DNA of 64,000 nt from Rachycentron canadum (taxonomy: Eukaryota > Chordata > Actinopteri > Carangiformes > Rachycentridae), in contig CM076656.1 in assembly GCA_038496675.1 (NCBI GenBank), forward strand, positions 17,943,662-18,007,661. Direction: 5' to 3'. The translations under genes and the position numbers were made by a program. Every line of letters begins with the position of its first letter. Within the stretch, counting starts at the first letter, position 1. Shown here piece after piece: positions 12,001-27,000 of the stretch. A model generated the notes under the pieces. That model saw nothing but the letters and a program-made list of their open reading frames with translations, had not been told where the DNA came from and did not search any database.

Positions 12001-15000
12001 AAACTATTGGTAAACTAGATGCCTTATTACTCACCATAATGTATGCATTTCTGTTTATAAACTTGATGAAATTTTCCAGGCACCAGAAGCAGCATTTGAG
12101 GCAGCAAAGCAAGTATCGAGCGCAGGCATTTTGAGATCCTGGAAAAGTACAAATCATCAGCAACATGCTTTAAATGCTTATTAAACTGTGGGAACATCAG
12201 TGTCTCTAAGAGTCACAGCCTACCTTTCAGTTTGTGATCCAGGTACTCCAGAACAACTCGGACTGTCTGCACCACAGCAATGATCAGAGAACCGAAGGCG
12301 AGAGAGCCTGTGTGATAACTGTAACACAAGATGAAATCATAGGGAGTAGGGAGTGTGTTGGACCCAATCAGATTTTTATATTACACACAAACTAAATAAA
12401 AGCCTGTTAACTTCTTCATAGATTTATCTGATACTTGTATTGCATTGCTCTGTTATTTAGGAGATAAGACCTAAATGTAACTTTTGTTCATTCCTGACTT
12501 TTTAGGGTAAAAGAAATAGTAGTTATTCTGGTACAATGTAAAATACAATGTACAATGTAAAATAACCTCTCCACCCATGCTGCTCCCTACCGTATGGCTC
12601 TACTAAATGAGGAGTAGAGGGGGCAGGCAGGGATGTCGTTTGGTTTCTTCAGGGCCCAGTAGTAGGAAGCGAAAGCCCCGGCCAGGGTGCACTGGCCCAA
12701 AGCAATGGTAAAGTTGACCAGCCAGAGGAACACAAACAGGTTACACAGATGGAGAACTAAGATGTAGCGGTGATACACACTCTCCCCACCATAGAAGGCA
12801 AACATGCACTGTGACCCAGGGCACACTTTGGTGATGTTGGTCTGAGTGAAGGTCTGAAAGAAATCAACAGATTTAATCTTGATGTCTTGTCAGTGCTTTA
12901 ATATTATCTTAAATATTTCTGTTACACTTAATTTATGATTAGTAGCTCTACTAAATCACAGAAAAACACTAGCTTCACTGCTTCTCCATTTTTCATGGTA
13001 ATGAGTCATTTCTCAATATAAGGCTCTGAGGTAATCCTGCATTTATTTAACACTGTGTGACCACACAGTGCATCAATCCTTTTAAAAGCTCACATTACTC
13101 TGCACAAGCCAGGAGGGGGCAGGCAGGCTAATAATTAACATATGTAAAATAGGCGTTTGTAGCTGTCAGCCACTAATACAAACTCAATTTACATTAGAAT
13201 ATATTGATTCTGATGATGTTGATGCTTCTCAGCAGATTTTACTTTGGCAATAAAAATGTTTTTCCACTTGCTTTCCCTGATCACAGTTGAATGTGGTGAA
13301 GGAATCTGACCAAGAAATATTTCACAGAACAAGATGTGACAGAGAAATGACTTAGTTACAAACACAAAGAATCAGTGACATGTTTTTCTGAAAGCAAAAA
13401 ATAGCAAACTAAAGACACTAACAGATAAAGTCTTTTTTCAGTGAATGATGTGTAAGAGTGAGTGTAGCTAACCTTTGGATTGCATGTGAGGTTGGCGTAC
13501 ATGCATTTATCATCAGTGGGTGTGACCTTATAGACTGCATAACCAGATGATGCTAAAAAGCTGAGGTAAGACTAGTTAAGGGAAACGCAAAGGGAAATTT
13601 CCAACACACAACAACCATTACTTATAAACTGCTATTTACACAAATATCTGTCTTTCAAAAACACAATACATCAAACACTGTACACTATAACATTTCCTAT
13701 CACTACATCAACTACAGTTACAATACAAGGTTTCTACAGTAAAACTAACTCAGGCTCCATGTAAGAAACATAAAACAGCTCATTAGTGTCCCGGTTAGAA
13801 GGATACACTGCTGTAACGGCCCAGTAAGCGATGCAAATGGCCAGAAGAAAAAAGGTGATGATTGGGTAGAAGAGAGTGGACATGATGTAGCTAATGGCCC
13901 TAGAAACAACAAAGACCAAACATTGTATTTATAAAAAAAAATATGATTACACATAATTAGACATTTTTTAGGACTCAGCAAAGCTTTTATCAATACTTAC
14001 TTGCTTCCCTCCTTCAGTAATGCAACAGCGATGCGCAGCCTCGTCCTCAGAAATATCAATATAATCACAATGATGCCCTCAATCACTGACAGTGAGATCA
14101 CTAAAAACCAAAAGCAAAATGTAAATATTATACAATAACTATCAGTGGACACATACCAGAAATGTCTTAACATGTCACTTCAGCATTTAGATACATTTAT
14201 GCAAGTTAGTAAAATAATCTTTTAAATCAATGATTTGTGTAAGACATTTGAGCTTATCTGTAAATATTATGAAATTATGATAAACTGATCTCTTGGTAAG
14301 TGCAATGTAACTAAAATGTGCTATATTATTGTTGTCATTATTCATTCACAATGTACTCACTCTTTCTTCATGAATTAAATTAATTTTTGGATGAACCACA
14401 ACAGCAAAAACTGTACTACTGACAAGTCTAGTCTAAACAGGTCTCATCAGTTTATCATACTTTAGCCACCTTATGAGCGACAGGACGTCAAATTGAGTGA
14501 AGGAGGCCAACAGGGTCAAATGTATATTTAAAGGTTAATGTAACTTATATTCTTCACAATGTTACTTAAGTTGTAAATCATCCAAGTGGCAGCTTCAGGG
14601 CGCATTCACAGTATTGCTGAACAAAAGCAATAACAGCCTATTCAAAACAATGTCATCCAACATTTAAATGTCAACATTAATTTGAACATAACTTTGGCCA
14701 GGACAAAACAATATTTTTCAAGAAATTTGACTTATTCTGTCATTTTTCATTTGTTTTCCACAACTGGAAAACTGGTCGACTGTTTTTCAGGTTTTCCAGG
14801 ATGCCCGGGAACCCAGAAAATAGAAAGAAACTAGAACGGTATGGTGGTAGCTGATAACATACTGAAGATGAGCCATGTCTCGCTGATCTTAAGGTAAATG
14901 CTGAAGTCTGTGTGGAAGCCAATATCAGAGATGGTGACATTAGATCCTGGCTTCCCTCTCAGGGTACTGTACTCCCAGTAGCAGTGCCAGATACCTGAGA

Positions 15001-18000
15001 AACAGAGAGAGAAAGAATGACAAATCTAAATCTGTTACAATTTGCCACGACAACTGGACTGCTCACACTAAGATAGGTGAGAAAATCAAATGTAAAAACA
15101 TGAGCAAAATCTCCAACATGTATACTAACTATATAATATTTACTGGCACATGGGTAAGTGTCTACGGTACATACTCACCGTAGCCGACAGCAGTGATAGC
15201 ACCAAATACAATGAGCCACAAGAGCACACCTGCAGTGTAGCGGAGCAGCAGGATAAAGAGCAGACTGACTACCATGGTGATCACCAGACCACTGCAACAA
15301 CATAAATATATACACATATGTGACAAATTCATATACAATTCAGACATTATCCAATTAACAAGCTTTGCCACAAAGGAAATTTAGGTAGACTTTGATAACC
15401 CATTTAGCAAGATGTTCTGTAAATGGCAGTGTGTTTTGAATTGCCTGCTGTTGTAAATTCCAACAGTTTGAGCAGGTGGAGCATATGAAAGTTACAAGTT
15501 TAATTTGTTTCATCATTGCTTTCACTGATGGGTCAGAGAAATTTCTCTAACCACGAAGCGGCTCATAATCCATAAAGAGCAGGGAAAACATGAAAATCAG
15601 CAGAAGCCACAGCCATTCTTACATGAGGATCCAGTTCCAGGAATTTGCATAATCCTCAAAGATCTTCATGCCAACTTCTTTGGCACTTAGTAGACTTGCG
15701 ATACCTCTGTGACAGAGTAACAAAGTAAGATGGGGAAAAAGTGGGAAAGAGAAGGATGACAAAAAAGGATTTAATAAGAAGACAGAGAGGGGCCGTGGCA
15801 GGTTTTGCGTTATTGCCTCTCAGAGTTTACATGGGTTTCTCAAAAACATTTTGACATTTGATTTATCTTTAAAGCTCTGACTGTGAAACAAAGATGAATA
15901 CAGTTTCAAAATGCTTTTGATTATCTCAGCTCTGTGAGCCACATCTAGGTTTTAGGATCTGGGAAACAGTTTCATATCAAAGAATCACAAAACAGCATTA
16001 GTGTTGCTAAAGCGCTACTGAGCAGCAACTCCAACCATAAGGAGGAAAATGGTATGGCAGCATGTTACTAAATGTGATATGGGGGAACACATAGTGATGA
16101 ATATGTTAGAGCAAGAACCCATTTAAATTTCTTCACATTACAGTGTAAATGTTCAAAAGAACTGTGTTTTAAGTCTCATAAAACTATAGAATTGTGTGCA
16201 ATAAACTGAATGTTAATGTAAGGTCCCATTAGGGGGCAGAGGCTAATTCAAGCTTGGCTCCTAACCTCAGTTAAAAATACCAATAAAAGAGAAACTACAA
16301 GACTGGTAGCAAAGTTAAGACACGACTACAGCAAGGTTTGACTGCAGAGACACTGCCCTATGACTCAGATAAATCTCTACAGTACAGACAGGGGAGGAAT
16401 AGAGGACAAGCTGACATTTCTATGGGACAAAGACAGCAGTGAAAGTGTTCTGAGTTCTGACATTAACCTTATGATGAAGAGCTCTAATTCTGCTGCCTAA
16501 AGGTCACTGAAATCCTGCCCATGGCCAAGAGTTTGGCTCATATCCAGTGCGGTTATGCAAACTTGAATTCATATCAAGTTTAAGGTAGCTAATGTAACGA
16601 CCACCAGGGGGCACTACATTACTCCATTTCATTTTACAAAGGCTGTGCAGAGCCTCTCAGAAAGTAAATACACTCACTTGATGTTACCAGGTAGATACAG
16701 TTTTATTAATCTGCCCTAATTCTTCTCCACTGTTGCAGGTGGAGAGATGCAGGAACAGATTCTTCATGATGAACAGTGGAGGTGGAAGGGTTAGTCTACA
16801 CAAAGCTACTGGCTACAGCGGTGGCAAAGTTAAAAAGCTGAAATAAATCATTTTTGAGACCTTTCCACTCCTTGCTGCAAGGCGGTTACTTGGCTACAAA
16901 AAGAGAAGCATTAAAGCACATTACATTTCCAGATGATCCATGGCAAAAAAGAAAAAAAAAAGAAAAAGAAAAGGCTGATCACAGCAAAAACAGAATCATG
17001 TATATTTAGAATATCAGCTCACTGGTTTTACATACATGATTTCTCTGCTTATCCATCTCAGCCCATTAACATGTTGACTGATATACAAAGCAATTGTTAT
17101 AAGCTTGTGGGTATCCCTGAAATTCTACTCTGGAACTGGGAGGTAAGCTGCGTTTTTCATGCAATAAACATGCAAATGACTTTGAATGTGTTTGGACACA
17201 TTCCTGGGCATCAGCGACATGCCCACTTGTCCTACCCTTTAATATCTGTCCAGAACTCTTTGGGTGCAGAATTGGCAGCCCTATTGACAGTATGAAAGTT
17301 TTAAAACACTTTATTTCACGGGGAAAATTATTATGCATATTATTACCACAGCAAGCAACCAATTCTCAATGTACTGAGCCTGACTATTCTACTTGTTTAA
17401 CTTAACTGTTTCAACAACAAGGATTGAGATTCACTTCGCAGGGAAGCAGGACTTACTTGGCGGCATCTTTGAGGTCGCTGACACTTCTCTCGATATTGTC
17501 ACCATCTTTGAAGATAGTCTGATTGGCTACAGTTAAAAGTCCATTTCTTGTAATGAAATCAGGGAAGCACCGCTGAAGGACTGCAAGACATTTTCAAAAA
17601 AAAAAAAAATCATTGCATTTAGTGGTTTGCCAAACGAGTAATGAGCTATTGTGTGCTCCGTACTGCGTTTACAGTTTCAGTTGCTTCAGAGTCACTTACA
17701 AGGTCTGCTTGGCACAATCATAGATGGGCAGTCTTCATCTCGTATGACTTCTACAGTTGACTGAAAAGGAAAATAAGATGATGATAAGAGATGATGATAC
17801 AAAGAACTGAAAACAATAGATTTCTCACTAACCATTCATTCAATATAGTATTTTATCACAGTTACAATGCAGGCATGTTTAACAACAATAGTAATGAGCG
17901 TTAAACATAATATGTGTTTAGATTAATAATCTTACTGCAGCATTATTTCATTTTCAGTGATTATAACTTTGGTGTTATGAATATCACTATCCTGTCTGAT

Positions 18001-21000
18001 GTAACGCATCATACACGTCATACTTGTGACATTGTGGGAGGGGAACTCGATGATTCAGTTCAAACACTATGACTGAGCTGTTAGGTGCTCCCACACACCA
18101 CCTCACTTTCTGATCTTTACGCACCATCATGCCAACGTCAGCATCACTGAACTGCTGCCAGCCAACAGAACAGGGCTGTGATGTGCATCAGCGGCTGCTA
18201 ACTCACATTCGCCTGTCTCTCAAAGCACATTCAAATAAGCTTGTCATTATGAAGACTGTACAGATAAAGCTGATGAAATCTGGGCATGGATTACTCTTGT
18301 TTAAGACTATACCGGGCAGACTTTCTTCTAAAATTATATTCAATCAAAGTGTTTCTCCTACAGAAGTGTCTAAACTCTGACAAGTATGCACATGTACAGT
18401 ATTTGCTCGATCGAAGGTACAAACTGGAATTTACAAACAAAATACATGACAAAAGCACAAAACAGACCACGAACCACTGTCTCTCACCTTACTGCCAATC
18501 TCGAAGCCCGGCTTGCAGAATTGCTTATAATATGCCCAATTTTTGGTATTCCACGAATCCAGGAGAGTGGCAAATCGGTCAGGGCACTTGGAGACACAGA
18601 GCTAGTGGGGGCAACACATGAGTAAGTCCATCAGTCTTGCATAATCAAGCATGGAGATTAAGTTGGAAGAAAAGCATTTTAAACTGCACCGCTAGAAGGG
18701 GCTTCATTCAGTCTCTTACCTGGGTTGTAGGGCACTGGAGGTTAATTAAAACTGCAGGATTGGCACATTTCAACATGTTGAAGTAGAATAATATGGCTTT
18801 GTTTCTGTGGAGACAAATGAGGACACAGAGAGAACAGTGAGAAATAAGCCCATTACTGTGCAATGTTTTATCGGCAAGCATTGAAGCACACACATGCACG
18901 TACACACACACTGTACTTTGTGAAGCTTGCCATAATTAAACACAAATCATCTCTGTGTATTGTGGTCAAAGTCTTTTGTAAGTGTAAAGATAACAATGGA
19001 AAGCTAAGAGACATATTGCAGAACACAATCACTCCACTGTACAATAATTCAGGACGTAGATATTTTCCACTTACGCATTGGGGGTGTTCTTCTGGCCACA
19101 GAACTGACCGTGGCTGTCAGTTGGATAGACAACCTTCCTGGGGTCACCATGGATCCAGGCTGAAAACAAACCACAACAGTTTTTTTTGTTTGAACTGCAT
19201 GAATTTTTTTTACATTTAAAGCCATTCAAGGCACGTTCTACTTGCTAAGGTACCCGAGGCCACAGGTCAACTCATTATCGTCCTTTGTAGACTCTGTTGC
19301 CCTGTTCAGATCTGGCATTAACATCCATCTCAGGTGATCAGATCACAAGTGGACAGCTGTAAGTTATGGTGTGAGCACACACAGACCTTGAGGATGCATT
19401 CTGATCCAATGCAATCACTTAGACCACATTTGGAGGTGGTCTGGGCCGTATGTGGCCACATTCTTTTAGCAGACACAAGTGTCTCCTGGGCCAAAACTGA
19501 ATGACTGCCTACTTAACTGATATCCCGTGCCACAGTCTAATTAGTCCTGTCCCGGTTTCATAACAAAGTGAAAATGTCTAAAATCTTAATTGATCATAGA
19601 ACTGTGCAGAATATTGATTTGCTCAACCCGTGCCTCACTCTCTCTCTCATGCAAACAAACAATGGACCAGTCTATTATAGTTGGACTAGTGAAAAACAAT
19701 AACACATACCTGTTTATATGCATATAGAGCAGGAAAGTGAGATCTGATCACAATGAGGGATGCATTTTAATGACAGGTATGAAGCTGACCACTTGTTGTT
19801 GGATCACCTGAGATGCATGTTAATGCCAGATCTGATCAGGGTCACTGTGGTCCTAAATGCTATCAGTCTGTAAATACGGGAAAATTATCTGCTGCCTAAG
19901 GACAAGCATTGCGTTATTATAAAAGTATAGCTGGGTCAGAGAAGATTCTTTTTAAATCAATAGGATTTCTGAATTCTGTGAGTGCATCGGGCCAAAGTCA
20001 TGAGCATCTCTCTGAGTACTAACCAAGGACAAAAAATAACCAACACAATTAACAAGACAACAGGGAAATTTATTTGGTGGATTGCATGAATGCATATTAA
20101 TTGAGAAGAAACATCTACACAGAAAATAACAAACAAACCCCCCCCCCCCCAAAAAAAAAAAAAAAAATAAATAAATCCAGTTTAATTTGTTCTGTTTCTC
20201 TAGATAGGAGTAGCAGTAACCCTGAAGTTCAATTTACTAAACAATTCTAGTGTTAAATTTGTTTGCCCAACCTGAACAACATGGTATTAAGGCTTTTCAC
20301 CTTGCCAGTCAATGAAGGATTGTGCTCAACATGAGGCAGCACAACAAAGGCATTGTACAAGTCTTTGAAACATGAGGATGATGAAACTGGAAAATTATGC
20401 AAAAAGAACTGCAAGTTCTTCAACTGATTGCAGATGTGTCAGTGTCTATTTTAAGTCACATACATTGTCATGGCTCCTGCTCTTTTTAAATGACTGGAAA
20501 ACACTAAGTCCTTAAGGGATTGTACTTTGAGAACAGTAGTGGGACATAATTTTCCCTTAATTTGTGATGTATGCCGTGCATGTGTGTGAACAAGGATGAA
20601 AAAAAGATGTGCAGTGTAGTGCAGTAAAAAGACAAGAAAAATTTAGAGAGGAAAAGGTCAAAAAGAAAGAGGGGATAAAGGGAGAAAAGGGTAAAGAATA
20701 AGAAAGATTTACTAGCTTTACCTTACACAAGCACCTTGAATCAAGACACAGCTAGAGTGAACACTGCCAGCTGCATGTTGTGGTGAGTCTCCTGCTTATT
20801 AAAATAATAGCCCATTCTCTGGGGGAGCTGCATTTCATAACTCCCCCACACTTTTAACAATCAGCCATTTTGTTGAATAAACCACAATGAAATTATGTCA
20901 AGTTTAAAAAAAAAAAACAAAAAAAAAACAGCTTGTATTCTCCTTAAGTGTTAATGTGTTCTGTGGTGAGGAGCAGGTCTATTTTATTTATGGTAAACAA

Positions 21001-24000
21001 ATATGTTGTCAAATTACTGTCAGACAAAAACTCACACGCTGAGCCCATCCTTTCCATTCACTCTACCAGATAGAGATTCTGAATTGTGCCACCTGGCAGA
21101 ATGGGATAAATGAGCAATTCACACTTCCAGACCACAACCAGACCAGAACATATCATCCCTCCTGTGCACATCTATGTTTGTGTGCGTGGTTGTGTGTCAT
21201 TATGAAACGTGTGATCAGCAGCAATGTGTCAAACTCACCCACGGTACCCAGTGCAATGTAGCCGAGGATGACAATGACGAAGATAACGCAACAAACCACA
21301 TCAGTGCAGCTCCTGGGAAAGAAAAATGTGAGAAGACAAATGAGAGATGTGTGGGAAACGAAGATTAGGGAGAATTAAGGTTATTTAATAGGGTTGGTTG
21401 TTTTTTCAAAAATGAGTCATAATCAAAGTTATTTAACCATGTGTCCACTTGGTAATTTGCCTTACCTGAATGAGAAAAAATATTGTGTGTGTATTATGTG
21501 TTTAACTATCTAGTGGTAATCATGACATAGCTGCTCTATGGCAAGTGAGTCTGAGATCTACATCTGGGTGCAGTACTTGCAACAAGGCCTGACAAGGTGT
21601 CATCTGTATACTGTTTTTTTTTCCTCTGAGAAAGTGGAGTGGAGCTCTTCTGACTTTATAATGAGACTCTGAATCCCCCCAGAATTCTGTCCCACAGGCA
21701 CAGAGACAGCTTTTTGAACATTGCCTCTCCACAGTAGTCTTAGTCTGCTAGTTTAAAGCAGCGTCTCTCTCTCTCTCTCTCTCTCTCTCCTTCTTTCTTC
21801 ACCGTCTCCACCATAACAAGCTTTCTTGCCCTCCTTTCCTCCCTGAGAGAAGCTGTCAGTCCAGCCCCTTCTTAGCCCTTTCAAAACTATTCAGCACTGA
21901 GTCCAGCCTTGAATAAAGCCAAGCTCAATCCACTGTGCAAAGTGGACATGTGTAGAAGGCACATGCATACCCTCCCCCTGACACTATATACCGCACAAAT
22001 TAAACTGGCACCCTCATTTCCTTGAGCTTTCAACCAGAGACGCAAACCCAAGGTCAAAGAGAGGCCTGGACCTGGAGATGAAACAGTGTTTACTTTGTGT
22101 AAGTCTTTGAGGAGTAGATTGTCCTTGTTTTGTATGCAGGATTGTTACATTGTTCTATAGAGACGGCACATATGGGTGTTGCTTTTGAGCCTCCAAATAT
22201 AATTTTATGATTAACCAGCAGATCAGTCAAGAGCGCACTGATGCACACAGAGGGTATCAGCTCAAGGATCAACCCATACTAAGAGGGATAAAGTGCTTAC
22301 ATGAGCAGTAATGCATTTATGTTTATGTTCATTTGAAATTCACTTTCATTAAAAAACATAATAATTTCAACTGCATTATAAGTGTAGCCTCTTAGATTTG
22401 GGGTCAGCTGTCTAACTTAAGCTTGCACTGCAAATTATCATGGTGTGTTTACAAGTACAGCTGCAATTAAGTGATATTTTCATGGTCCTGCATTAATAAC
22501 TGCAGTAAAGCGTGCAATCTATTTTAACAGACTGCTCTGGTAGATTGGTTTCCTGAACTTCGCAATATGGAGGATTGGGAGCCTTTCCTGTCCCAGCAGG
22601 ACTGCTAATACTCCTCGTTTCTCATTTCAGAATAAGATGATTCCACTATCACCACTCTTATCTGAATTATATTAGGGGTACATCTACTTGCAAACTCTAA
22701 ATGTGATATCTCCCCGCATAAGCTGGGAAGCACATTTGGAGCTGAAGATAATGGACACACCATCAGGCAAACATTCCACAAGCATCAGCCAAAACCTCTA
22801 ATAGACAACATCTGATGACAAAAGACGAAAAGAGTAATGACAAAAATGTTTGGGACTTGTGACACATATCATATAAGCGTAAACCATTTTTCTAGAAGTG
22901 CAACTATTATCTTCTTTTGGAGATAATAGAGAAAAAAATCCAGTTAAAGTGGTCACAGCTCTGCTTGGAGAAGAAAAGCCACAGCGGAGTATAAAGACAA
23001 CCTGCCGCACAACCAAAGCAAAGCTGTTGCTGTTATTGTGCATGTTATTTACAAAGGGAGACAAGGGAGTACCATTTCATTTCATTCAAAAAGAGCAAGG
23101 GGAAGAGCTGTCTGGGTTGCCATGGTGATGGCTGCATTCCCTGTCTTCAAATCCCCCTCTACACTCGATAGTAGATAAGTTAGCTATCACTCAGCCTCAC
23201 ATCCAAGGTAATTAGAGGGGAATATCTGAGGGATGGGAATGTAAAGCAGACCTCGTCTCGCCTCTTCTGTAATGAGACTGTTGCTGCCTTTTGTCACAGC
23301 TTCATCATATAGACGACTGCATTAATAAGACAGTGTAAGAACAACACCACAGTGCTAATAAAAGTCACCTCTGAGAGATGCGAAGGTGAGTGTGGAAGGG
23401 AAGCCGACAAAGTGAGGAGACAAATCTGTTTTGTTCTATTATCTCGGGAAAACAGGCCACATGGACTGCAAGGCAGATCCAAAATATGGTCAACCTGCAA
23501 ATCTATTCGGACTCCTGGCCTCGCTCCCGAACCTCAGAACTCCTCAGTTGTCACTTACACAGGTACCAAAGCATTGCCCTGCTTGTGAACTGTGCTGGCA
23601 GGCAGTAATGCTTTGGAAGAAGAAAAAAAAAAAAAAAAAAAAAACTGCACTGGAAGCTTTGTCAGTGCAATGAGAAACTTTTGTGTCAGTGTTATATTTG
23701 CGAGGCTGATACTCTGCAGGAGCCAAGGTGACACAGATGGCAGCAGTGCCACAGAATAGCGTGGGTGCCATTGCAGTGTGATTCTGCCAGACTGTCCCTG
23801 CTTTGTAACGTTACATGAACAGGAAGGGATATTTCGAGGGCCAGATTTGCACACAAAGGGTTTATCTCTCACGGTCACAAGAGTCAAAAATGAAATTAGC
23901 TCAAGTGAGCGACTCTCCTGACAAAAACAAGCCTCTTTTAGGGAAGCTGTCACACATGCTGTGAAGGGAGAGAGCGTCTGATTTATAGGTAAATTTGTTT

Positions 24001-27000
24001 GTGGCAGCAGCATAAATATACCCTGGTAATGCTGTGGTATATACACTGTGGTAATTCACCACAGTGTATATACCACAGCATTATCACAATACAATGCAAT
24101 AATAGTTATAATATATTATTGTTGTATATAGTAATGCACACAGATATTGTCTACCATAGCTGAGGCCAGTTTGATTTAACACTATACTGTGTGCACTTCT
24201 GTCTGGCCTTGAGAGGACTGCTTAATACAAGATACAGTTACTTCATTTAGGCATTGAGCTTGGATGGAAACAAGACGACCACAGAGTCAGTTCTCTCCCA
24301 GTTCTCATTACGAAAAAGCCTCTGAGCCACAGAAACATCAAAGTATCCTTGGTGCCTTCACCCAGCTGTAGCAGTGAAATGGACTGGAGAGGGTGGGATA
24401 AAGAGACGCAGGAGGACTGAAACATGCCTCCACAGCAGCCTGCCAAACTGACACCGAACATAAAAGAGATAAGAGCCTACATTACCTCAGAAAATGACTA
24501 AATCATCAAAAAAAAGCCTGCGGTGACTCCCCCTGGGGGGTTTTGCTTTATTGCAAGATTCTGCTCTTCACTGTACTAAATCAAGGCAGTTAAAACGGTT
24601 GAAATGTAGACTTAATTTTCAGAAAACACCATATAGTCAAATTTAAGGGGAAAATCTCTAACCTAAAGTTTATGGTTCTGTGTTTCTAAATACAGTGGAC
24701 CACATCATTTCAACATAAACATTCTCTTCATATTTACATTTCCAATCTTTTTAGTTGTTTGCTCAAAATTTAAGTCCCAAAATTATCATAAAACCTAATA
24801 GTTTCATATAAATTTGAAGAGGGCTAACTTTGAATTGTGTTTTATGATATCAAACAATATATAAATGAATGTATGTCCTAACAACTGTAAAGAAAATATT
24901 GAGTAAGTAACTCACTTCAGTTTGTTTCCATCAATCATATTATAAACATGTTGCTTTTTAAACTATTTTTACACAAATATTTCAAATCAAATGTACCTAA
25001 ATGATAACTGGCTGTGTGTGTGTGTGTGTGTGTATAGAGCTGCAGCTCTCATGAGGCAGATAATACATCAGAAGAAGTGCTACTGTGCTGCTGTTTGACA
25101 AACAGGAGACATTTTACTATCTTCCTGTAATGGCCCTGCTGATGTGTGGACAACATTAGTTTTTGATATATCTGGCTGGTTAATAATGTGTGTCATTGGG
25201 CTAAGTCTAGCCACCAGCTTGACTTATGGCCATTGATCTGTGTGGTGGAGTGGAGAGAGCTTCCAGCACTCAGCCTCAATCTTTATTAACATAACATGAC
25301 AAGTAATCAATCTATCAGTGCCCTGACAGGGGTGTGTGCCAAAAAGATTATATAATGGGTAAAATCAATATACATGTAAGAATCAGATGTTGGAAGACAA
25401 TGACCAGAGGTTAAAGGGTCAATTCACACAAATTACAAAAACATATTTTATATTTTATAAGTACTGTTGGTGTCTTGAGATTTCTGCTTCCAGTAGAACA
25501 CAATTGAAGTGAATAAAATTCCACCTTCATTGCCTGATTACAAATGTACTTTGTAAACATATTTGTATTGCAAAAGGTGGTGATGTTGAGTATGTAATAC
25601 CTGTTATGAACAGGCCCTCTGAAGTTTGGGTCAAACTTGCGTGGTTCACCTATAAGACAAGAGGATTATAGACAGGATTAGCCGATGTGAGCATGGAATA
25701 ATAGAAACAAACAGAATTACAGTTCCGTACATATAGATGACATAATGGCAAACTGCCCTGACTACTATCTGGTTCGCCAACAGAGTAAGATAAAGGATTG
25801 TTTTAATGATGTTTTTGCTTTCTTGGAGCAAAAGGAAACATGGATGAAACATTTATGACCAACACTTCATCACACTGACACCATATACAAGTAAACTGTC
25901 ACAAGTCAACCCACTGTGCCATTCAACTCAGTAGCTAACTAGGTCATTTCACAGTGCAGGTCTCTAAGCAAGACAGAGAGGAAAAGAGATGATCATGCTA
26001 AGCTACAGCAATAAAAGCCAAAACAATGTAGCCAACAAGGAAACATAATAAATCATTTTAACAACTTCTAAGCCGAAGATCTTATCTAGGTCACAGTGAG
26101 GAATCCCCATTTGACCCAACAGAGTAAATACTGAACCACAGTTGGAAGCACCATCATTCACCCAAGGGCCTAACTACCACTGCACTAACTACAGGTGCTT
26201 GTAAGTGTGACAGAGTACATACATTTTCATTCATCATCAGCTGCTTAATTTGTGTCCAAGTTATTGTTACCCTAGATGAAACTAAGTACAATTTATTTGT
26301 GAGGACTTATTAATCATCACACATGGAGCGTAATATCGGCAAGCAGCTGAGGCAGTCTTAGGGGCAGCATGAGTGATCCTATCTTCCATCTGCCCATTTC
26401 CAAAACTGATCCTGTCGAGAGACGTACAAGGCACCCTCGCCTCTACAAGGTGTGAGGAATGAGTATGTTGTACTACGCACATGCAAATCTGTCCGGCTTG
26501 TTCTGATTGTACAATAAAACTTTATGACTTCTAAATTTAAAGAAAGACTATGTAACTTTTGCTGAGCAGATGCTGGGCTCCGCACTCGGCAACACACTCA
26601 AAGTAATCTCAGTACAACCCATCAATCACGTTTTCCACTAATGTCAAGTCAGCATTCAGCTGATCCGATTGACCAAAAAACATTTGAAACCACAATAGTT
26701 GCGTGCTGAAATGCAGATGCTAGGAGCTTGTCTCTTTCCCTCTGCCATTATATCTGTAGTAATAACTGAGTCTTCTTATAGATAACTGAGGGCCCGCTAT
26801 TGGTGGTGTGTGACGTAGTGCCATAAAGCGTTATGCAATTCTTGAGGGATTGCAACAACTTTTACAAGTTAGTGTACCATCAAAATAACTTTGAAGTTAT
26901 TTTAGTTATTTTAAGTTAAAACAGATACAGATAATGTTGCTTTAACAAGTACAAAACTCAAATTTATCCACATAAAAAGTTTTGTTGTTGCCTGATTTAG

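Larger units (their letters stand above)
19160..21238. other. slc44a5 intron 3
   Basis: No exon is visible. It holds a hAT-like non-autonomous element at 19300-19841 and a C13/A17 low-complexity run at 20138-20167. Confidence 0.6.
21313..25600. other. slc44a5 intron 2
   Basis: About 4.3 kb without an exon. It holds a TC repeat (21764-21789), a poly-A run near 23621-23644, a perfect hairpin at 24027-24083 and a TG repeat (25013-25033). Confidence 0.6.

Noticed and set aside
13734..13806. Extension of slc44a5 exon 13 past its donor
   Set aside because: The frame stays open to a stop (…YPSNRDTNELF), but phase and family alignment require the donor after 13807 joined to 13560.
24027..24083. microRNA precursor
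   Set aside because: 26-bp stem with a 5-nt loop is short for a pre-miRNA and has none of the usual bulges. Left as an inverted repeat.
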